This document shows, in pieces, positions 17,207-26,512 of a DNA stretch of 64,000 bases; position 1 is the stretch's first letter, and the number at the start of each line of letters is the position of its first letter. The notes beneath the pieces are model-generated. The model searched no databases. It saw only the letters and a list, made by a program, of their open reading frames with translations, and was not told the origin of the DNA. Position numbers and translations under genes: made by a program. This DNA comes from Methanosphaera sp. ISO3-F5 (GTDB taxonomy: Archaea; Methanobacteriota; Methanobacteria; Methanobacteriales; Methanobacteriaceae). The stretch spans positions 2,164,691 to 2,228,690 of the forward strand of contig NZ_CP118753.2 in the NCBI RefSeq assembly GCF_034480035.2, read 5' to 3'.

Positions 17207-18130
17207 CTATTTAAGTTGGTGTCTAATTTTAACCCCAACACCTTTATCTGCTTTAACTAATTCATCACCATTCATCATAGATTTACCTACACCCACAACA
17301 ACATCATCCTTAATAACAACAACTTCATCATTAGGAATAATATTTGAATCAGCATCCTCAATACCGGGTGTAAACAACGTGTTTGATTGTAAATCAAAAT
17401 TGATAAATACTCTATTAATTTTTTCTTCCCTAAGAATTTCACCAGCAGGTAAATTTAAAGTATAAAGACCAGTTTCAAAATGTAATGTAGCATATTGAAC
17501 TTTATCAGACAATATCATAGTATTAAACCGGCCCCTAGTCTGAACATTATCTGGAATAAGTTTATCAGCTTTTTTAGTATTAAACTGATATCTTGCAACA
17601 GACCTTAAATCATGAACCTTATGTTTACTACTGCTAACTTTATCAGCCTTTTTAACTTCATCTTGTAAATTATTCAAAGATTCCTGAGAACGAGTATTAT
17701 CATCTTCACAAGTATAAACAACATTATCCAGAACTTCTTCACAAGCTTTCTTATAACCACCAGATACATGTGCAATAACTTTACGATCACCAACATAATC
17801 CTTCAAACATTTACCTGCCATCCTAATTTCTTCATCTGACCAGTCACCAGTAGTTGAAGCATCATAAGATTGAATAGGATATGTTTTCTCCATTTCTCTA
17901 GGACAAATACCAAATGGGGATGTCAAAATAACTTCCTGCAACCCTTTTGTATACTTCTTAAAAAGTAAATGAGACTTTGACTGAGAATAGGGTTTCTTCA
18001 TACTGCATGGTAAGACAACAACAGTATCTGTATAAGGTTCAAGAAGGGACATTCGTTCCCTCCATCTTAAAACTTCAGGCCTGTTTAAAGATAATTCTGA
18101 TATACAAGGAATTCTACTATTTTTCATCAT
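17207..18130 (-). CDS. arcS: Short archaeosine synthase (ArcS core plus PUA domain)
   Basis: Contains PCSMKKPYSQSKSH (about residues 40-54), which matches the ArcS signature PC-x3-KPY-x2-S-x2-H used in converting preQ0-modified tRNA G15 to archaeosine. The C-terminal ~75 residues (IIPNDEVVVIKDDVVVGVGKSMMNGDEL) look like a PUA RNA-binding domain. At 307 aa it is much shorter than fused ArcS proteins of many euryarchaea, lacking the N-terminal TGT-like part. It is probably a minimal form working with a partner encoded elsewhere. The opening KNSRIPCISELSLNRPEVLRWRERM is typical of archaeal homologues. Confidence 0.78.
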   Translation of the reverse strand: MMKNSRIPCISELSLNRPEVLRWRERMSLLEPYTDTVVVLPCSMKKPYSQSKSHLLFKKYTKGLQEVILTSPFGICPREMEKTYPIQSYDASTTGDWSDEEIRMAGKCLKDYVGDRKVIAHVSGGYKKACEEVLDNVVYTCEDDNTRSQESLNNLQDEVKKADKVSSSKHKVHDLRSVARYQFNTKKADKLIPDNVQTRGRFNTMILSDKVQYATLHFETGLYTLNLPAGEILREEKINRVFINFDLQSNTLFTPGIEDADSNIIPNDEVVVIKDDVVVGVGKSMMNGDELVKADKGVGVKIRHQLK

Positions 18131-18171
18131 TATTCTTCCAAAAAAATAAGTTAAAAAAATGGGGGTGATTA

Positions 18172-19359
18172 TTAGAAGAGTTTACCTAATTTTAGTAATG
18201 CTTTAGGTGAAACTTTTATAAGCATTTTAATTAAAGTTTTAGGACTAATCTCGTCAATATCAACTTTAACGAATTCATGAGCTATTTTATCTAATTCTTC
18301 ATCACTAAGGGATAATAAATATTCTTTAGCTTTTTTATATTTATTATAATTTTTACCAATGTGTTCATCAGTAAGTTTTTCATATTCTTTAAGATTCTTT
18401 TTACTGTAATCTTTGTCAGAAATTGCTTGAGCTGCAACAATACCTGCATATGCTCCTGATTCTAATGCACTGTTTATTCCACCACCAGTTAATGGGTTTA
18501 CAAATCCTGCAGCATCTCCAACAACTAATATGTTGTCACCATAACGTTCTTTGATTACTCCACCAACAGGGTCTCCACCAACATTTATTTCAACAGGCTG
18601 TGCGTGCTGTGTTTCCGGACAATTTTTAATAAATTCATCTAAATGTTCAATTGCAGTTTTATCAGTATGAGTTTTTAAAACACCAATTCCTACATTTGCA
18701 ATATCTTCTCCTTTAGGGAAAATCCAGGTATATCCTCCTGGTGCTACACTTCCAAAGTATAACTGGATAACATTATTGTTTTCCATTTCAAGCCCGGCCA
18801 TTTCATATTGTACACATGATTCCATGTTATCAAATTTAGTATTACAGTCAAGACCTGCCCATCTGCCTATACGTGAACCTGGTCCGTCAGCAGCTATAAC
18901 TATATGTGCAAATATTTCTATTTCTTCACCCATATGTTCAGCAGTTACAACAATTCCATCATCTACTCTTTTAAGACCTGTGGCACGTGTTTTAATCATT
19001 ATTTTTGCACCTGCACGTGCTGCATCCATAGCCATGTGTTTATCGAATACTTTTCTTTCCAGTATGTATCCAGATTCTGGTAATTCTATTGTATCTTCAC
19101 TTAACCATACACTTGTCTGGTCTGGTGATACTAATCTCACTCCATTTGATTTTCTTGCAATCCATCTTGGGTCTGGTTGAATTCCAAGGTCTATTAATCC
19201 TTGTTTGGATACTCCTTCAGCACATCTTTTTGGTGAACCTATCTCTGATTTTAAGTCAATTAGTATTACATCAGCACCATTTTTACTAGCTTCTCTAGCA
19301 GCTAATGATCCGGAAGGTCCTGCTCCCACTACTAAAATATCAGTTTTATATTCCATCAT
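18172..19359 (-). CDS. Geranylgeranyl reductase (archaeal lipid saturation)
   Basis: FAD enzyme that saturates geranylgeranyl chains of archaeal ether lipids. The FAD motif is VVGAGPSGSLAAREASKNG (8-26); CAEGVSKQGL follows near 48; PGGYTWIFPKG near 205 is the YxWxFP motif; GDAAGFVNPLTGGGINSAL near 275 completes FAD binding. At 395 aa it is of standard length. The upstream gene in the same direction encodes a 54-aa 2x[4Fe-4S] ferredoxin, a likely direct electron donor. Confidence 0.9.
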   Translation of the reverse strand: MMEYKTDILVVGAGPSGSLAAREASKNGADVILIDLKSEIGSPKRCAEGVSKQGLIDLGIQPDPRWIARKSNGVRLVSPDQTSVWLSEDTIELPESGYILERKVFDKHMAMDAARAGAKIMIKTRATGLKRVDDGIVVTAEHMGEEIEIFAHIVIAADGPGSRIGRWAGLDCNTKFDNMESCVQYEMAGLEMENNNVIQLYFGSVAPGGYTWIFPKGEDIANVGIGVLKTHTDKTAIEHLDEFIKNCPETQHAQPVEINVGGDPVGGVIKERYGDNILVVGDAAGFVNPLTGGGINSALESGAYAGIVAAQAISDKDYSKKNLKEYEKLTDEHIGKNYNKYKKAKEYLLSLSDEELDKIAHEFVKVDIDEISPKTLIKMLIKVSPKALLKLGKLF

Positions 19360-19378
19360 ATCACCTTAATATCTTTTT

Positions 19379-19543
19379 TTATTCTAATGATAATGCTGCT
19401 ACTGGGCATGCTTTTACACATAAACCACATTTAGTACATTTTTCATCATCAACTACTATTTTAAGTTCTTGTACATCTATAGCATCAGATACACATACAC
19501 CTGCACAAGCTCCACAGTACATACAATATTCTTTTATAATCAT
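19379..19543 (-). CDS. 2x[4Fe-4S] ferredoxin, 54 aa
   Basis: A tiny complete ferredoxin between the zinc-ribbon gene and the geranylgeranyl reductase. It starts MIIKEYCMYCGACAGVC after a GGTGAT ribosome site and ends CTKCGLCVKACPVAALSLE. Both halves have Cys-x2-Cys-x2-Cys-x3-Cys; in the first half the usual Pro after the last Cys is Val. It lies 19 bp upstream of the reductase, so the two are probably cotranscribed and functionally paired, as reported for related reductases in other archaea. Confidence 0.88.
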   Translation of the reverse strand: MIIKEYCMYCGACAGVCVSDAIDVQELKIVVDDEKCTKCGLCVKACPVAALSLE

Positions 19544-19551
19544 AAAATCAC

Positions 19552-19752
19552 CTATTCTTCGTCATTTTTAGATTCTTCAGCTCTTCTAATATCTATTGCT
19601 TCATCTCTTGTAATAAAAATGTGGCCACAATTGGTACATTTTAGTTCACCGTTGTGTCCATATGCAAGAAATTCTTTTTCAAAATCTCTATGTTGAGTTT
19701 TATCTTTTGATCCACATTCTGGACAAGGTTTTAATAACTCTTCTATTTTCAT
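19552..19752 (-). CDS. Small zinc-ribbon protein, 66 aa
   Basis: Two Cys-x2-Cys knuckles (CPECGS near residue 9 and CTNCGH near 39) can hold one zinc in a ribbon fold. The C-terminus is a charged helix (ITRDEAIDIRRAEESKNDEE). No specific family is recognised. It sits between the SWIM protein and the ferredoxin in a tight minus-strand run (2-8 bp gaps) and may be cotranscribed with them. Confidence 0.72.
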   Translation of the reverse strand: MKIEELLKPCPECGSKDKTQHRDFEKEFLAYGHNGELKCTNCGHIFITRDEAIDIRRAEESKNDEE

Positions 19753-19754
19753 AA

Positions 19755-20015
19755 TTAATTCCCCTTATTATTTAATATGTCATGAAGTTTAAATTGGGCT
19801 GCTTGTAAATGTTTACAATAAAAACTTCCTGGTTCTCGTTGATTCCTATATGCATAGTCAGGACAATCACAGTTCCAATAACCATAAATCATTGAAACAA
19901 CATAGTAATCATCTTTATTTTTAACTTTGAATATAATATGACTTGGTTCATAATGTTCTACAATCACTGCATCATTTTTGTATAAATTATAACCATCAAG
20001 TATTCTGTCTGACAT
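19755..20015 (-). CDS. SWIM zinc-finger protein, 86 aa
   Basis: The pattern Cys-x-Cys-x(n)-Cys-x-His is visible as CDCPDYAYRNQREPGSFYCKH (residues ~49-69 shown in key part), a SWIM-type zinc site. The preceding strands (VVSMIYGYW) fit the SWIM fold. There are no other domains, so it is a minimal DNA- or protein-interaction module. First gene of the small minus-strand run leading to the lipid reductase; function unknown. Confidence 0.72.
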   Translation of the reverse strand: MSDRILDGYNLYKNDAVIVEHYEPSHIIFKVKNKDDYYVVSMIYGYWNCDCPDYAYRNQREPGSFYCKHLQAAQFKLHDILNNKGN

Positions 20016-20094
20016 TCATATCATGTTATAAATTAATTCATTTATTTTATAATATAATAATATATGCTTTTCTTTTTATATGATTATTTGCATT

Positions 20095-20811
20095 TCATCT
20101 GAAATATAATGGTAATATTTGACTATAATATAACTTCAATGTATTGTCTTCAAATCTTGTGATAATATGTGTTGGTAAAATTTGGACGCCACTATTATAT
20201 GCTTCTTCTAATGCTAAACTAAAGTCAGGGTCTGTATCATAATTTGGTGTGAAAAATTCTGCCTTGTTCTGTAAGATTAATATTATAATACAACTAAGTT
20301 TTCCATCCCTCTTAATTTTAATTAATTCTTCAACATGCTTTTTACCCCTACTGGTTGGTGCATCAGGAAATCTGGCTTCCCCATCAATTACTAGTGTACA
20401 TCCCTTAACCTCTAAGAACAGTTCATCATTATTATCATTTTTTAAAAGAAAATCAAGTCTGCTTTTACCATAAGTATATTCTGGTTTTTCAATATGAAAA
20501 TCTTTCAATTGGGGTATTTCCTTATTATCAACTAATTCTTGAACTAACTTATTATGAAAACTACTGTTTAATAATAACCATTCATCATCATAATATATTC
20601 CTATAACATCATACTTGGTTTTTCTACCAGTTTTATTATATGTTGGGACAAATCTTAATAAAATAGGAGTATCCTCTATTAATAACTCTTTAAGTCTGCC
20701 CGGATCATGTAAATGTGCAATTTCAATGTTATTCTCCTCATTTTTAAAAGTTACGGTAAAACGATTAGGTCTTGAAATATATTTTCCTAAAATCAAATCT
20801 TCAATTATCAC
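20095..20811 (-). CDS. sfsA: SfsA-family protein
   Basis: A 238-aa member of the sugar fermentation stimulation (SfsA) family, which has an OB-like N-terminal part and a nuclease-like C-terminal part. Characteristic blocks are RPNRFTVTF (15-23), LHDPGRLKELL (34-44), YGKSRLDFLL and EVKGCTLVIDGEARFPDAPT (about 135-154) with SRGKKHVEEL. The Asp-Glu-x-Lys-like set suggests a PD-(D/E)xK core. The biochemical role in archaea is not established. Confidence 0.88.
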   Translation of the reverse strand: MIIEDLILGKYISRPNRFTVTFKNEENNIEIAHLHDPGRLKELLIEDTPILLRFVPTYNKTGRKTKYDVIGIYYDDEWLLLNSSFHNKLVQELVDNKEIPQLKDFHIEKPEYTYGKSRLDFLLKNDNNDELFLEVKGCTLVIDGEARFPDAPTSRGKKHVEELIKIKRDGKLSCIIILILQNKAEFFTPNYDTDPDFSLALEEAYNSGVQILPTHIITRFEDNTLKLYYSQILPLYFR

Positions 20812-21068
20812 ATTATCACATTCTTGTTATCCAATCATTTAACTATACTAGAATAATTTTTTCTTAATATTTTAAATATTGATGTAACATTATGTTATTC
20901 TTATTTTAGAAATAATTTAAACTTTTGTTTCTCAAATAATTTTCATAAGAAAATATTATATAAGTATACTTACAAAATATATAATTAATAATTATTGATA
21001 ATACATCTCTAATTAATAAACTAAAATAATATGAAAATTTGATTTCAATTATTTTTAGGGTGAACACA

Positions 21069-22076
21069 ATGCAATATGAAATGTATCAAGAAATAATGGA
21101 TCAACCTATTTCTTTAAGAAGAACCATCGATTCAGAAAAAGATCATCTTGAAGCAATAGCTAAAAAATTCAGTGATTTAGATAAAATATTCTTAATAGGT
21201 TGTGGAAGTTCTATATCAACTTGTTATACAATAAAAGATGCTATCAAATCAATATCTAACATAGACATAGATGTTCAAACAGGTTTCGAATTTGTAGAAC
21301 ACCAATATCTAGATAAAGGATGTAACATGGGAATGATAGTTACTTCACAATCCGGAGAAACATCAGATACTCTATCAGCACTGCGTAAAGCAAAAGAACA
21401 TGGTATTATAACAGTATCAATCACAAACATGCCTGAAAGTTCAATGGCAAAAGAAGCAGACGGAAGTGTTATAACATTATGTGAAGAAGAACATGCTATA
21501 CTCGGAACAAAAACATATATAACACAACTATTCGCATTATATGCAATATTCTTTAACATGGTAGAATCTGAAAGAGCACAAAAAGTATTAAAACAATTAT
21601 ATGATATTCCAGATTTAGTAGAATCATTGCTAAAATCAACAGAAGAAGAAAATAAAAAGTTAGCTGAACAAAACAAGGATGTTGACTTATTCTACTGTAT
21701 GGGTGGAGGAGTTAACTTTGGTTTAGCTTACAAACTTGCAATGACTATGTTCATGGAAGGATCACTTAAACATGCATGTCCAGTTTATGCAGGAGAATTT
21801 AGACATGGATTAATAGAACGTGTAGAAAAAGGAGTAACAGTCGTATTCCTAAAATCCGGTGAGGAATATGATAAAGTAACACTAAGAGCCATAAACTTCT
21901 GTAAAGATTTAGGTGTGAACAATATAATCTTTGATGTAACAAATTATGCTGATATAGATTCATTATTAACACCATTTGCATTAATAGTTCCTCTCGAATG
22001 GTTTATTTATCATTTATCAATATATAATGGGGAAGATCCTGGAAGCACAAGACATATAGGTAAAGTTCGATATTAA
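21069..22076 (+). CDS. Two-domain SIS phosphosugar isomerase, GlmS-like without glutaminase
   Basis: Two sugar-isomerase (SIS) domains: GCGSSISTCYTIKDAI (about 40-55) and TSQSGETSDTLSALRKAK (about 93-110) in the first, and GGGVNFGLAYKLAMT plus EFRHGLIERV in the second. It resembles the isomerase half of glucosamine-6-phosphate synthase but has no N-terminal glutaminase, so it may act as a deaminase/isomerase of amino-sugar or deglycated phosphosugars. The ATG at 21069 is chosen because TTTAGGGTGA precedes it at good spacing; an upstream in-frame start has none. A pseudomurein amino-sugar role is possible. Confidence 0.78.
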   Translation: MQYEMYQEIMDQPISLRRTIDSEKDHLEAIAKKFSDLDKIFLIGCGSSISTCYTIKDAIKSISNIDIDVQTGFEFVEHQYLDKGCNMGMIVTSQSGETSDTLSALRKAKEHGIITVSITNMPESSMAKEADGSVITLCEEEHAILGTKTYITQLFALYAIFFNMVESERAQKVLKQLYDIPDLVESLLKSTEEENKKLAEQNKDVDLFYCMGGGVNFGLAYKLAMTMFMEGSLKHACPVYAGEFRHGLIERVEKGVTVVFLKSGEEYDKVTLRAINFCKDLGVNNIIFDVTNYADIDSLLTPFALIVPLEWFIYHLSIYNGEDPGSTRHIGKVRY

Positions 22077-22403
22077 TCATAATATAACTTCCTATTTTAA
22101 TACTATTTTTTTCTAATACTCTTTTATTTCATATAATAATTAAAAAACTGCTTTTTCTAAAAAAATAAATAAAAACTCCTTAAAAATAATATAAAAAAAT
22201 AAACATCATCCAATAAAGAAAAAAATAATAATTTCACACACTATTCAAGAAAAAAATAATTATCTGATAAAAAAAGCATATTATTAAATAAATAAATACA
22301 ACCTATTTTTTCATTAAATTTAAATTATATCATTTATAGAACTATATATAACTAAAATAATGAGAATTATTATTTAACATAATTTATTGGAGAAGTGATT
22401 TTT
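22077..22403. other. Intergenic A+T-rich region with the DUF1611-sepF promoter
   Basis: No protein or stable RNA signature. The left two thirds are low-complexity A-rich sequence. ACTATATATAACT (about 22340-22352) is a good TATA box about 55 bp before the DUF1611 start. Confidence 0.5.
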
Positions 22404-23462
22404 TTGAATTCAATAAAATCAAGTGAAGACTTAGAACAACTAAGTCCATTTATAATAATAGGAGCTGGTGGAGGAGGAGAAAAATTTTCTAACTTCACAG
22501 GAGTAGAAACAGCGGGATTTCTCGATGATTCCAAAGATAAACAAGGAAAAGAATTTCTAGGACATATAGTAGGATCAAACTTAAAAACATTAGTAGAAGA
22601 AACAAATTCCAAATCCGTTGCAATAATGTTACCAATAGGTGCAGAAGGAGCAGCATTAAAATATGCAGTACAAGCAATAGACCTGGGACAAAATGTAGTA
22701 ACATCATTCAGATCACTACCATTAGAAGAAAACCCTGCAATACTAAAATTTGCCAACCAAAAAGGAGTACAAATAAAACAGATTAGCTCCAGATTAGATA
22801 ATGTAGAGAAAATAATGGGAATAGCTCCAGAAAAAGTAACAGAAACACTACCAAAAATAACATATGTTCACAAAAAACCAGTAATATTCGTTGGAGGAAC
22901 ATCCCAAGAATGTGGAAAAAGAACAACAACACGAAAACTCGGTGAAATTGCAAAAGAAATGGGATTAAAAGCAATAATCTTCTCAACAGATGAAATGGGA
23001 TTTGAAAAACCAACAGATATTAACTTCAGAGCAGGAAGTCTATCTGTTATGGACGTACCCGCAGCAGTAATGGGAACAATAAAATATATGGAAGAAAATG
23101 AAGACCCTGACATAATATTTATTGAAGGCCAATCCAGTCTTACAGAAACAGGAAATCCACATCCAAAAGGATTATCCGCATCCATACTATTTGGTGCAAT
23201 GCCTGATGCAGTAGTACTATGTCACAGACCAAACCATCCATACAGAGAACCAATCGGAATTCAAGCAGAACTAACAGCAATAGAAGCTGTAGAACCAACA
23301 AAAGTTATAGCTTTATCCATAAACAGAAGAAATGATAATGAATACTCATTAGAAGAAACAGAAAATGAATTTAATCTACCTACCGTTGACATACACACAG
23401 ACTCAAATGGTGGATTAAAAAGATTAATTGAAACAATTCTAGAATATGTGGGGGACAACTAA
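22404..23462 (+). CDS. DUF1611-family P-loop protein
   Basis: About 352 aa with an N-terminal Rossmann-like region ([33 protein letters not shown]) and a C-terminal P-loop NTPase-type part ([18 protein letters not shown], about 168-185; [20 protein letters not shown]). The family is linked with N-acetyl-amino acid or peptide metabolism in some annotations, but its reaction is not established. The likely start is TTG at 22404, 4 nt after GTGAT within GGAGAAGTGAT; a GTG at 22395 is too close to GGAG. It ends 1 bp before sepF, so the two are coupled. Confidence 0.72.
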   Translation: MNSIKSSEDLEQLSPFIIIGAGGGGEKFSNFTGVETAGFLDDSKDKQGKEFLGHIVGSNLKTLVEETNSKSVAIMLPIGAEGAALKYAVQAIDLGQNVVTSFRSLPLEENPAILKFANQKGVQIKQISSRLDNVEKIMGIAPEKVTETLPKITYVHKKPVIFVGGTSQECGKRTTTRKLGEIAKEMGLKAIIFSTDEMGFEKPTDINFRAGSLSVMDVPAAVMGTIKYMEENEDPDIIFIEGQSSLTETGNPHPKGLSASILFGAMPDAVVLCHRPNHPYREPIGIQAELTAIEAVEPTKVIALSINRRNDNEYSLEETENEFNLPTVDIHTDSNGGLKRLIETILEYVGDN

Positions 23463-23463
23463 G

Positions 23464-23937
23464 ATGAAAAATACTTTCAAAGAATTTACAGTAAATGTGA
23501 AAAAATCAATAGACAGGGAATATGATGGTGAAAATAATATGCAACCAAACTATGATGATAGTCAAAAAGTTTTGAGTGATAATGTAATATCCTCAATAGA
23601 AGAATCTTATGATGATGACTATGATGATGTAAGTATTACTGTCGATTCTGATGATGTATTGATTGAACCAGAAAAATCAAGTATTGACATGATACGTTTA
23701 ATCAAAGTCAAATCTTTAAAAGAATTATCAGTAGCATTAGATAATGTAACAAAAACAGGCGTTCCTGCAATAATAGACTTAAAATATATTCAAGAAAGAA
23801 GAGTATCTGAATTCAAACAAGTAGGTTCAACATTTAAAACATTCAAATCTGCAACAAATGCAAATGTAGTATTACTTGGAGCAACTAAGAATGTTGTTGT
23901 AGTAACTCCACAAGATATAAGATTAGTAAAACAATAA
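23464..23937 (+). CDS. sepF: SepF, membrane anchor of the FtsZ ring
   Basis: 157 aa. The N-terminal MKNTFKEFTVNVKKSI can form the amphipathic membrane helix. An acidic disordered linker follows (EESYDDDYDDVSITVDSDD). The C-terminal ~75 residues (KVKSLKELSVALDNVTKTG ... VVVVTPQDIRLVKQ) are the SepF (DUF552) fold. Archaeal SepF, studied in Methanobrevibacter smithii, tethers FtsZ1 at midcell. The ATG at 23464 follows GGGGGACAACTA, one base after the upstream stop. Confidence 0.88.
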   Translation: MKNTFKEFTVNVKKSIDREYDGENNMQPNYDDSQKVLSDNVISSIEESYDDDYDDVSITVDSDDVLIEPEKSSIDMIRLIKVKSLKELSVALDNVTKTGVPAIIDLKYIQERRVSEFKQVGSTFKTFKSATNANVVLLGATKNVVVVTPQDIRLVKQ

Positions 23938-23994
23938 ACTCCCTAATTCACTTCTCTAATCTTCTTTTAAAAAAAATAGTATAAATTAGAATAT

Positions 23995-24753
23995 TTATTC
24001 TAAATTATGAAAATCAATAACATTTTTATAAGTAACTTTATCAATCTCTTTTTGACCAAAACCATTTTTAATCAATTCATGCTTAGTTTCTGCAATTGAT
24101 AAATGATTTGATGGTGCTGAACTAATATCACTATCTAATACAAATTTGTCAAAACCAAACTCATCTAACATTTTCACAGTATCAGAAGGTGACATTTTAA
24201 GTGGTTGAACAGTTATGCCAAGAGTAAAACCAGTATCAATTGCCATATTAACAATACTGAAATCAATATGATCCAATTGTACAAGTTCTGGCTTAATATT
24301 TTCCTTAAGTAATTTAATCGTAGTTTCAGTAACTTCTGCCTTATTTGTACGTGGTGTATGAACAATAACATTATAATTGTTTTCATCCGCAAATTTTAAT
24401 TGTTTAATAAATACTTCCTGTTCAAGTTCACTTGTAGTTTCAAGACCAATTTCTCCAACCGCGATAACATGGTCCTCTTTCATATACTCAGGTAATTTAT
24501 CTAATACAACATCGTAATCATGTGGTATTGCACGTGGATGAATACCAACACCACAATAATATTTAATATTTGCTTGTTCAACTCGTTTAGATTCATCGTA
24601 AACAATACGGTTTAAATGTTCAATACTGACAATGGATTGACTCATCTCAAGAGGGTCATGTGCAAGAGATACAACCGCATCAATACCTGCCATGTTCATT
24701 TCTTTAAAATTTTCGTAAGGCCTACAATCAGCATGTAAATGTGCATCAATCAT
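23995..24753 (-). CDS. TatD-like metal-dependent hydrolase
   Basis: A 252-aa amidohydrolase-fold enzyme. Metal ligands are recognisable in MIDAHLHAD (1-9), VGEIGLE (about 100-106), VHTPRTNK (about 131), QLDHIDF (about 165) and LDSDISSAPS (about 210). The short archaeal type (TIM-barrel phosphoesterase/DNase relatives) has no settled substrate. The ATG follows GGTGAAATCTT. Last gene of the trmJ-like/dcd/glyS unit, 16 bp after glyS. Confidence 0.75.
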   Translation of the reverse strand: MIDAHLHADCRPYENFKEMNMAGIDAVVSLAHDPLEMSQSIVSIEHLNRIVYDESKRVEQANIKYYCGVGIHPRAIPHDYDVVLDKLPEYMKEDHVIAVGEIGLETTSELEQEVFIKQLKFADENNYNVIVHTPRTNKAEVTETTIKLLKENIKPELVQLDHIDFSIVNMAIDTGFTLGITVQPLKMSPSDTVKMLDEFGFDKFVLDSDISSAPSNHLSIAETKHELIKNGFGQKEIDKVTYKNVIDFHNLE

Positions 24754-24769
24754 AAGATTTCACCAAAAA

Positions 24770-26512
24770 CTATTCTGCAATATCTTCAAAATTCTTATAA
24801 CCTTCAATAAGTTCTCTCATAATTACTGGCAACTGGTTAATAAGCACTCTTTTTTGTTGGAATGTGTCACGATTTCTAATGGTTACCCTATTATCTTCAA
24901 CAGTATCATAATCAACAGTTATTGCAAATGGAACACCAATTTCATCTGCTCGTGCATATCTTTTACCAATAGTTCCACTTGTCTCATAGTTAGTAATAAA
25001 TCCATTACTTCTTAGGGTAATTTCAATATTCTCTGCAATAGTTGTTAATTCTTCCTTATTGACTAGTGGAAGTACTGCTGCTTTTATTGGAGCAATTTTT
25101 GCCGGTAATTTCAGGTACTCTCTTGTTTCACCCTCTTCACTTTTATCTTCAGTATATGAGTGTAAAAGTGTAGAATAAATTATTCTGTCAATTCCATATG
25201 ATGGTTCAATAACGTGGGGAACAAATCTATCTCCCTTAATTTGTTCTTCTTTGGTTTCAAATGTTACAAAGGAGTCATCTATCTCATAGGTATTGTCTCC
25301 AATTTTAAAGGAGTATGTTCCACTTGTTTCAAAAGCTTCTTTAATCTCATTTACATCAGCATTTTCAAGGAATTCTTTTGCTTTTGGTGAATCTCCCTTA
25401 AATGTTGGACCAAATTTTTTCATATTGAATGATGGTTTTGTCACGGTTACTGTTACCGGTTCATCATATTCCTTAAATACTGATAAATCTTCTTTACTGT
25501 GTGCAATATGACTTTTAAGATCGAAGTCTGTTCTATCAGCTATACCAATAATTTCTACCCAACCATACTGGTCAGTTTTTACTTCAGCATCCCAACAGTC
25601 TATAGCATAATGTGCCATTTCATCTGGTAAATGTTGTCTGAAACGTATTGCTTCTTGTGGAATTCCAATATCACTAAGGAAATTATTTGCAAGAACTATC
25701 TGGTATATGAGCATTTGACTTGAAACAATACCTTCTTTTATTGCATCATTTACTGTGATGATAATTGGTTCATCTTCATTTATTTGTTCTTTTTGGCTAT
25801 ATAGTTTAAGTTCAATATCTGTGATGTTTTCATAATTTTTATGACTTTTATCTGATGGATCTACAAATATTTCTGCTTCTGCTTGTGTGAATTCTCTTAG
25901 ACGGATTACTCCTTGTCTTGGTGATAATTCGTTACGATATGATTTTCCTAGTTGAACTATACCAAATGGTAATTTATCTTTGTAGAATCTGCTTATTCTC
26001 TTAAATGCTATGAATATTCCTTGTGCTGTTTCTGGTCTCATAAATCCTACTTGTTTTCCACTGGCCCCTATTTGTGTTTTAAACATGAGGTTATAACTTG
26101 TCACAGCACCTAGTTTTCCTTCACAATCAGGACATATTATGTTGTTTTCTTCAATAATTTCTGTGAGTTTTTCATCAGGTAATCCTTCAACTTCTTTATT
26201 TATTGCTGCTTCTATAATATGATCTGCACGGTAAACTTCGTTACATTCAGTACATTGTGTCATAGGATCTGTGAAGTTATCCACGTGTCCTGATGCCTTT
26301 AGGGTGTTTCTTGGCATTACTGTTGGTGCTTCTATTTCATAGAATCCTTCTTGGAACACATAGTATTGTCTCCAAAGATTCATAATATTATTTTTTAATA
26401 ATCCTCCTAATGGTCCATAATCATAGAATCCTGCTACACCTGAATAAATTTCAAATGAAGGGTATAATATTCCTCGTTTTTTTAGTATGCTCATAACTTT
26501 TTCGTTACTCAA
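24770..26512 (-). CDS. glyS: Glycyl-tRNA synthetase (archaeal class II)
   Basis: 580 aa, the homodimeric archaeal/eukaryotic type. It shows motif-1 context SGVAGFYDYGPLGGLLKNNI, an inserted zinc-like site (CTECNEVY and CPDCEGKLG), GKQVGFMRPETAQGIFIAFKR and motif-2/3 regions (SYRNELSPRQG; VIEPSYGIDRI), and a C-terminal anticodon domain (IAPIKAAVLPLV ...). The start is TTG at 26512, 7 nt after AAGGAGG and overlapping the dcd stop in TTGA, so translation is coupled. Confidence 0.95.
   Translation of the reverse strand: MSNEKVMSILKKRGILYPSFEIYSGVAGFYDYGPLGGLLKNNIMNLWRQYYVFQEGFYEIEAPTVMPRNTLKASGHVDNFTDPMTQCTECNEVYRADHIIEAAINKEVEGLPDEKLTEIIEENNIICPDCEGKLGAVTSYNLMFKTQIGASGKQVGFMRPETAQGIFIAFKRISRFYKDKLPFGIVQLGKSYRNELSPRQGVIRLREFTQAEAEIFVDPSDKSHKNYENITDIELKLYSQKEQINEDEPIIITVNDAIKEGIVSSQMLIYQIVLANNFLSDIGIPQEAIRFRQHLPDEMAHYAIDCWDAEVKTDQYGWVEIIGIADRTDFDLKSHIAHSKEDLSVFKEYDEPVTVTVTKPSFNMKKFGPTFKGDSPKAKEFLENADVNEIKEAFETSGTYSFKIGDNTYEIDDSFVTFETKEEQIKGDRFVPHVIEPSYGIDRIIYSTLLHSYTEDKSEEGETREYLKLPAKIAPIKAAVLPLVNKEELTTIAENIEITLRSNGFITNYETSGTIGKRYARADEIGVPFAITVDYDTVEDNRVTIRNRDTFQQKRVLINQLPVIMRELIEGYKNFEDIAE

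Noticed and set aside
21039..21068. Upstream start of the SIS protein
   Set aside because: The in-frame extension lacks a ribosome site, whereas GGGTGA precedes the ATG at 21069.
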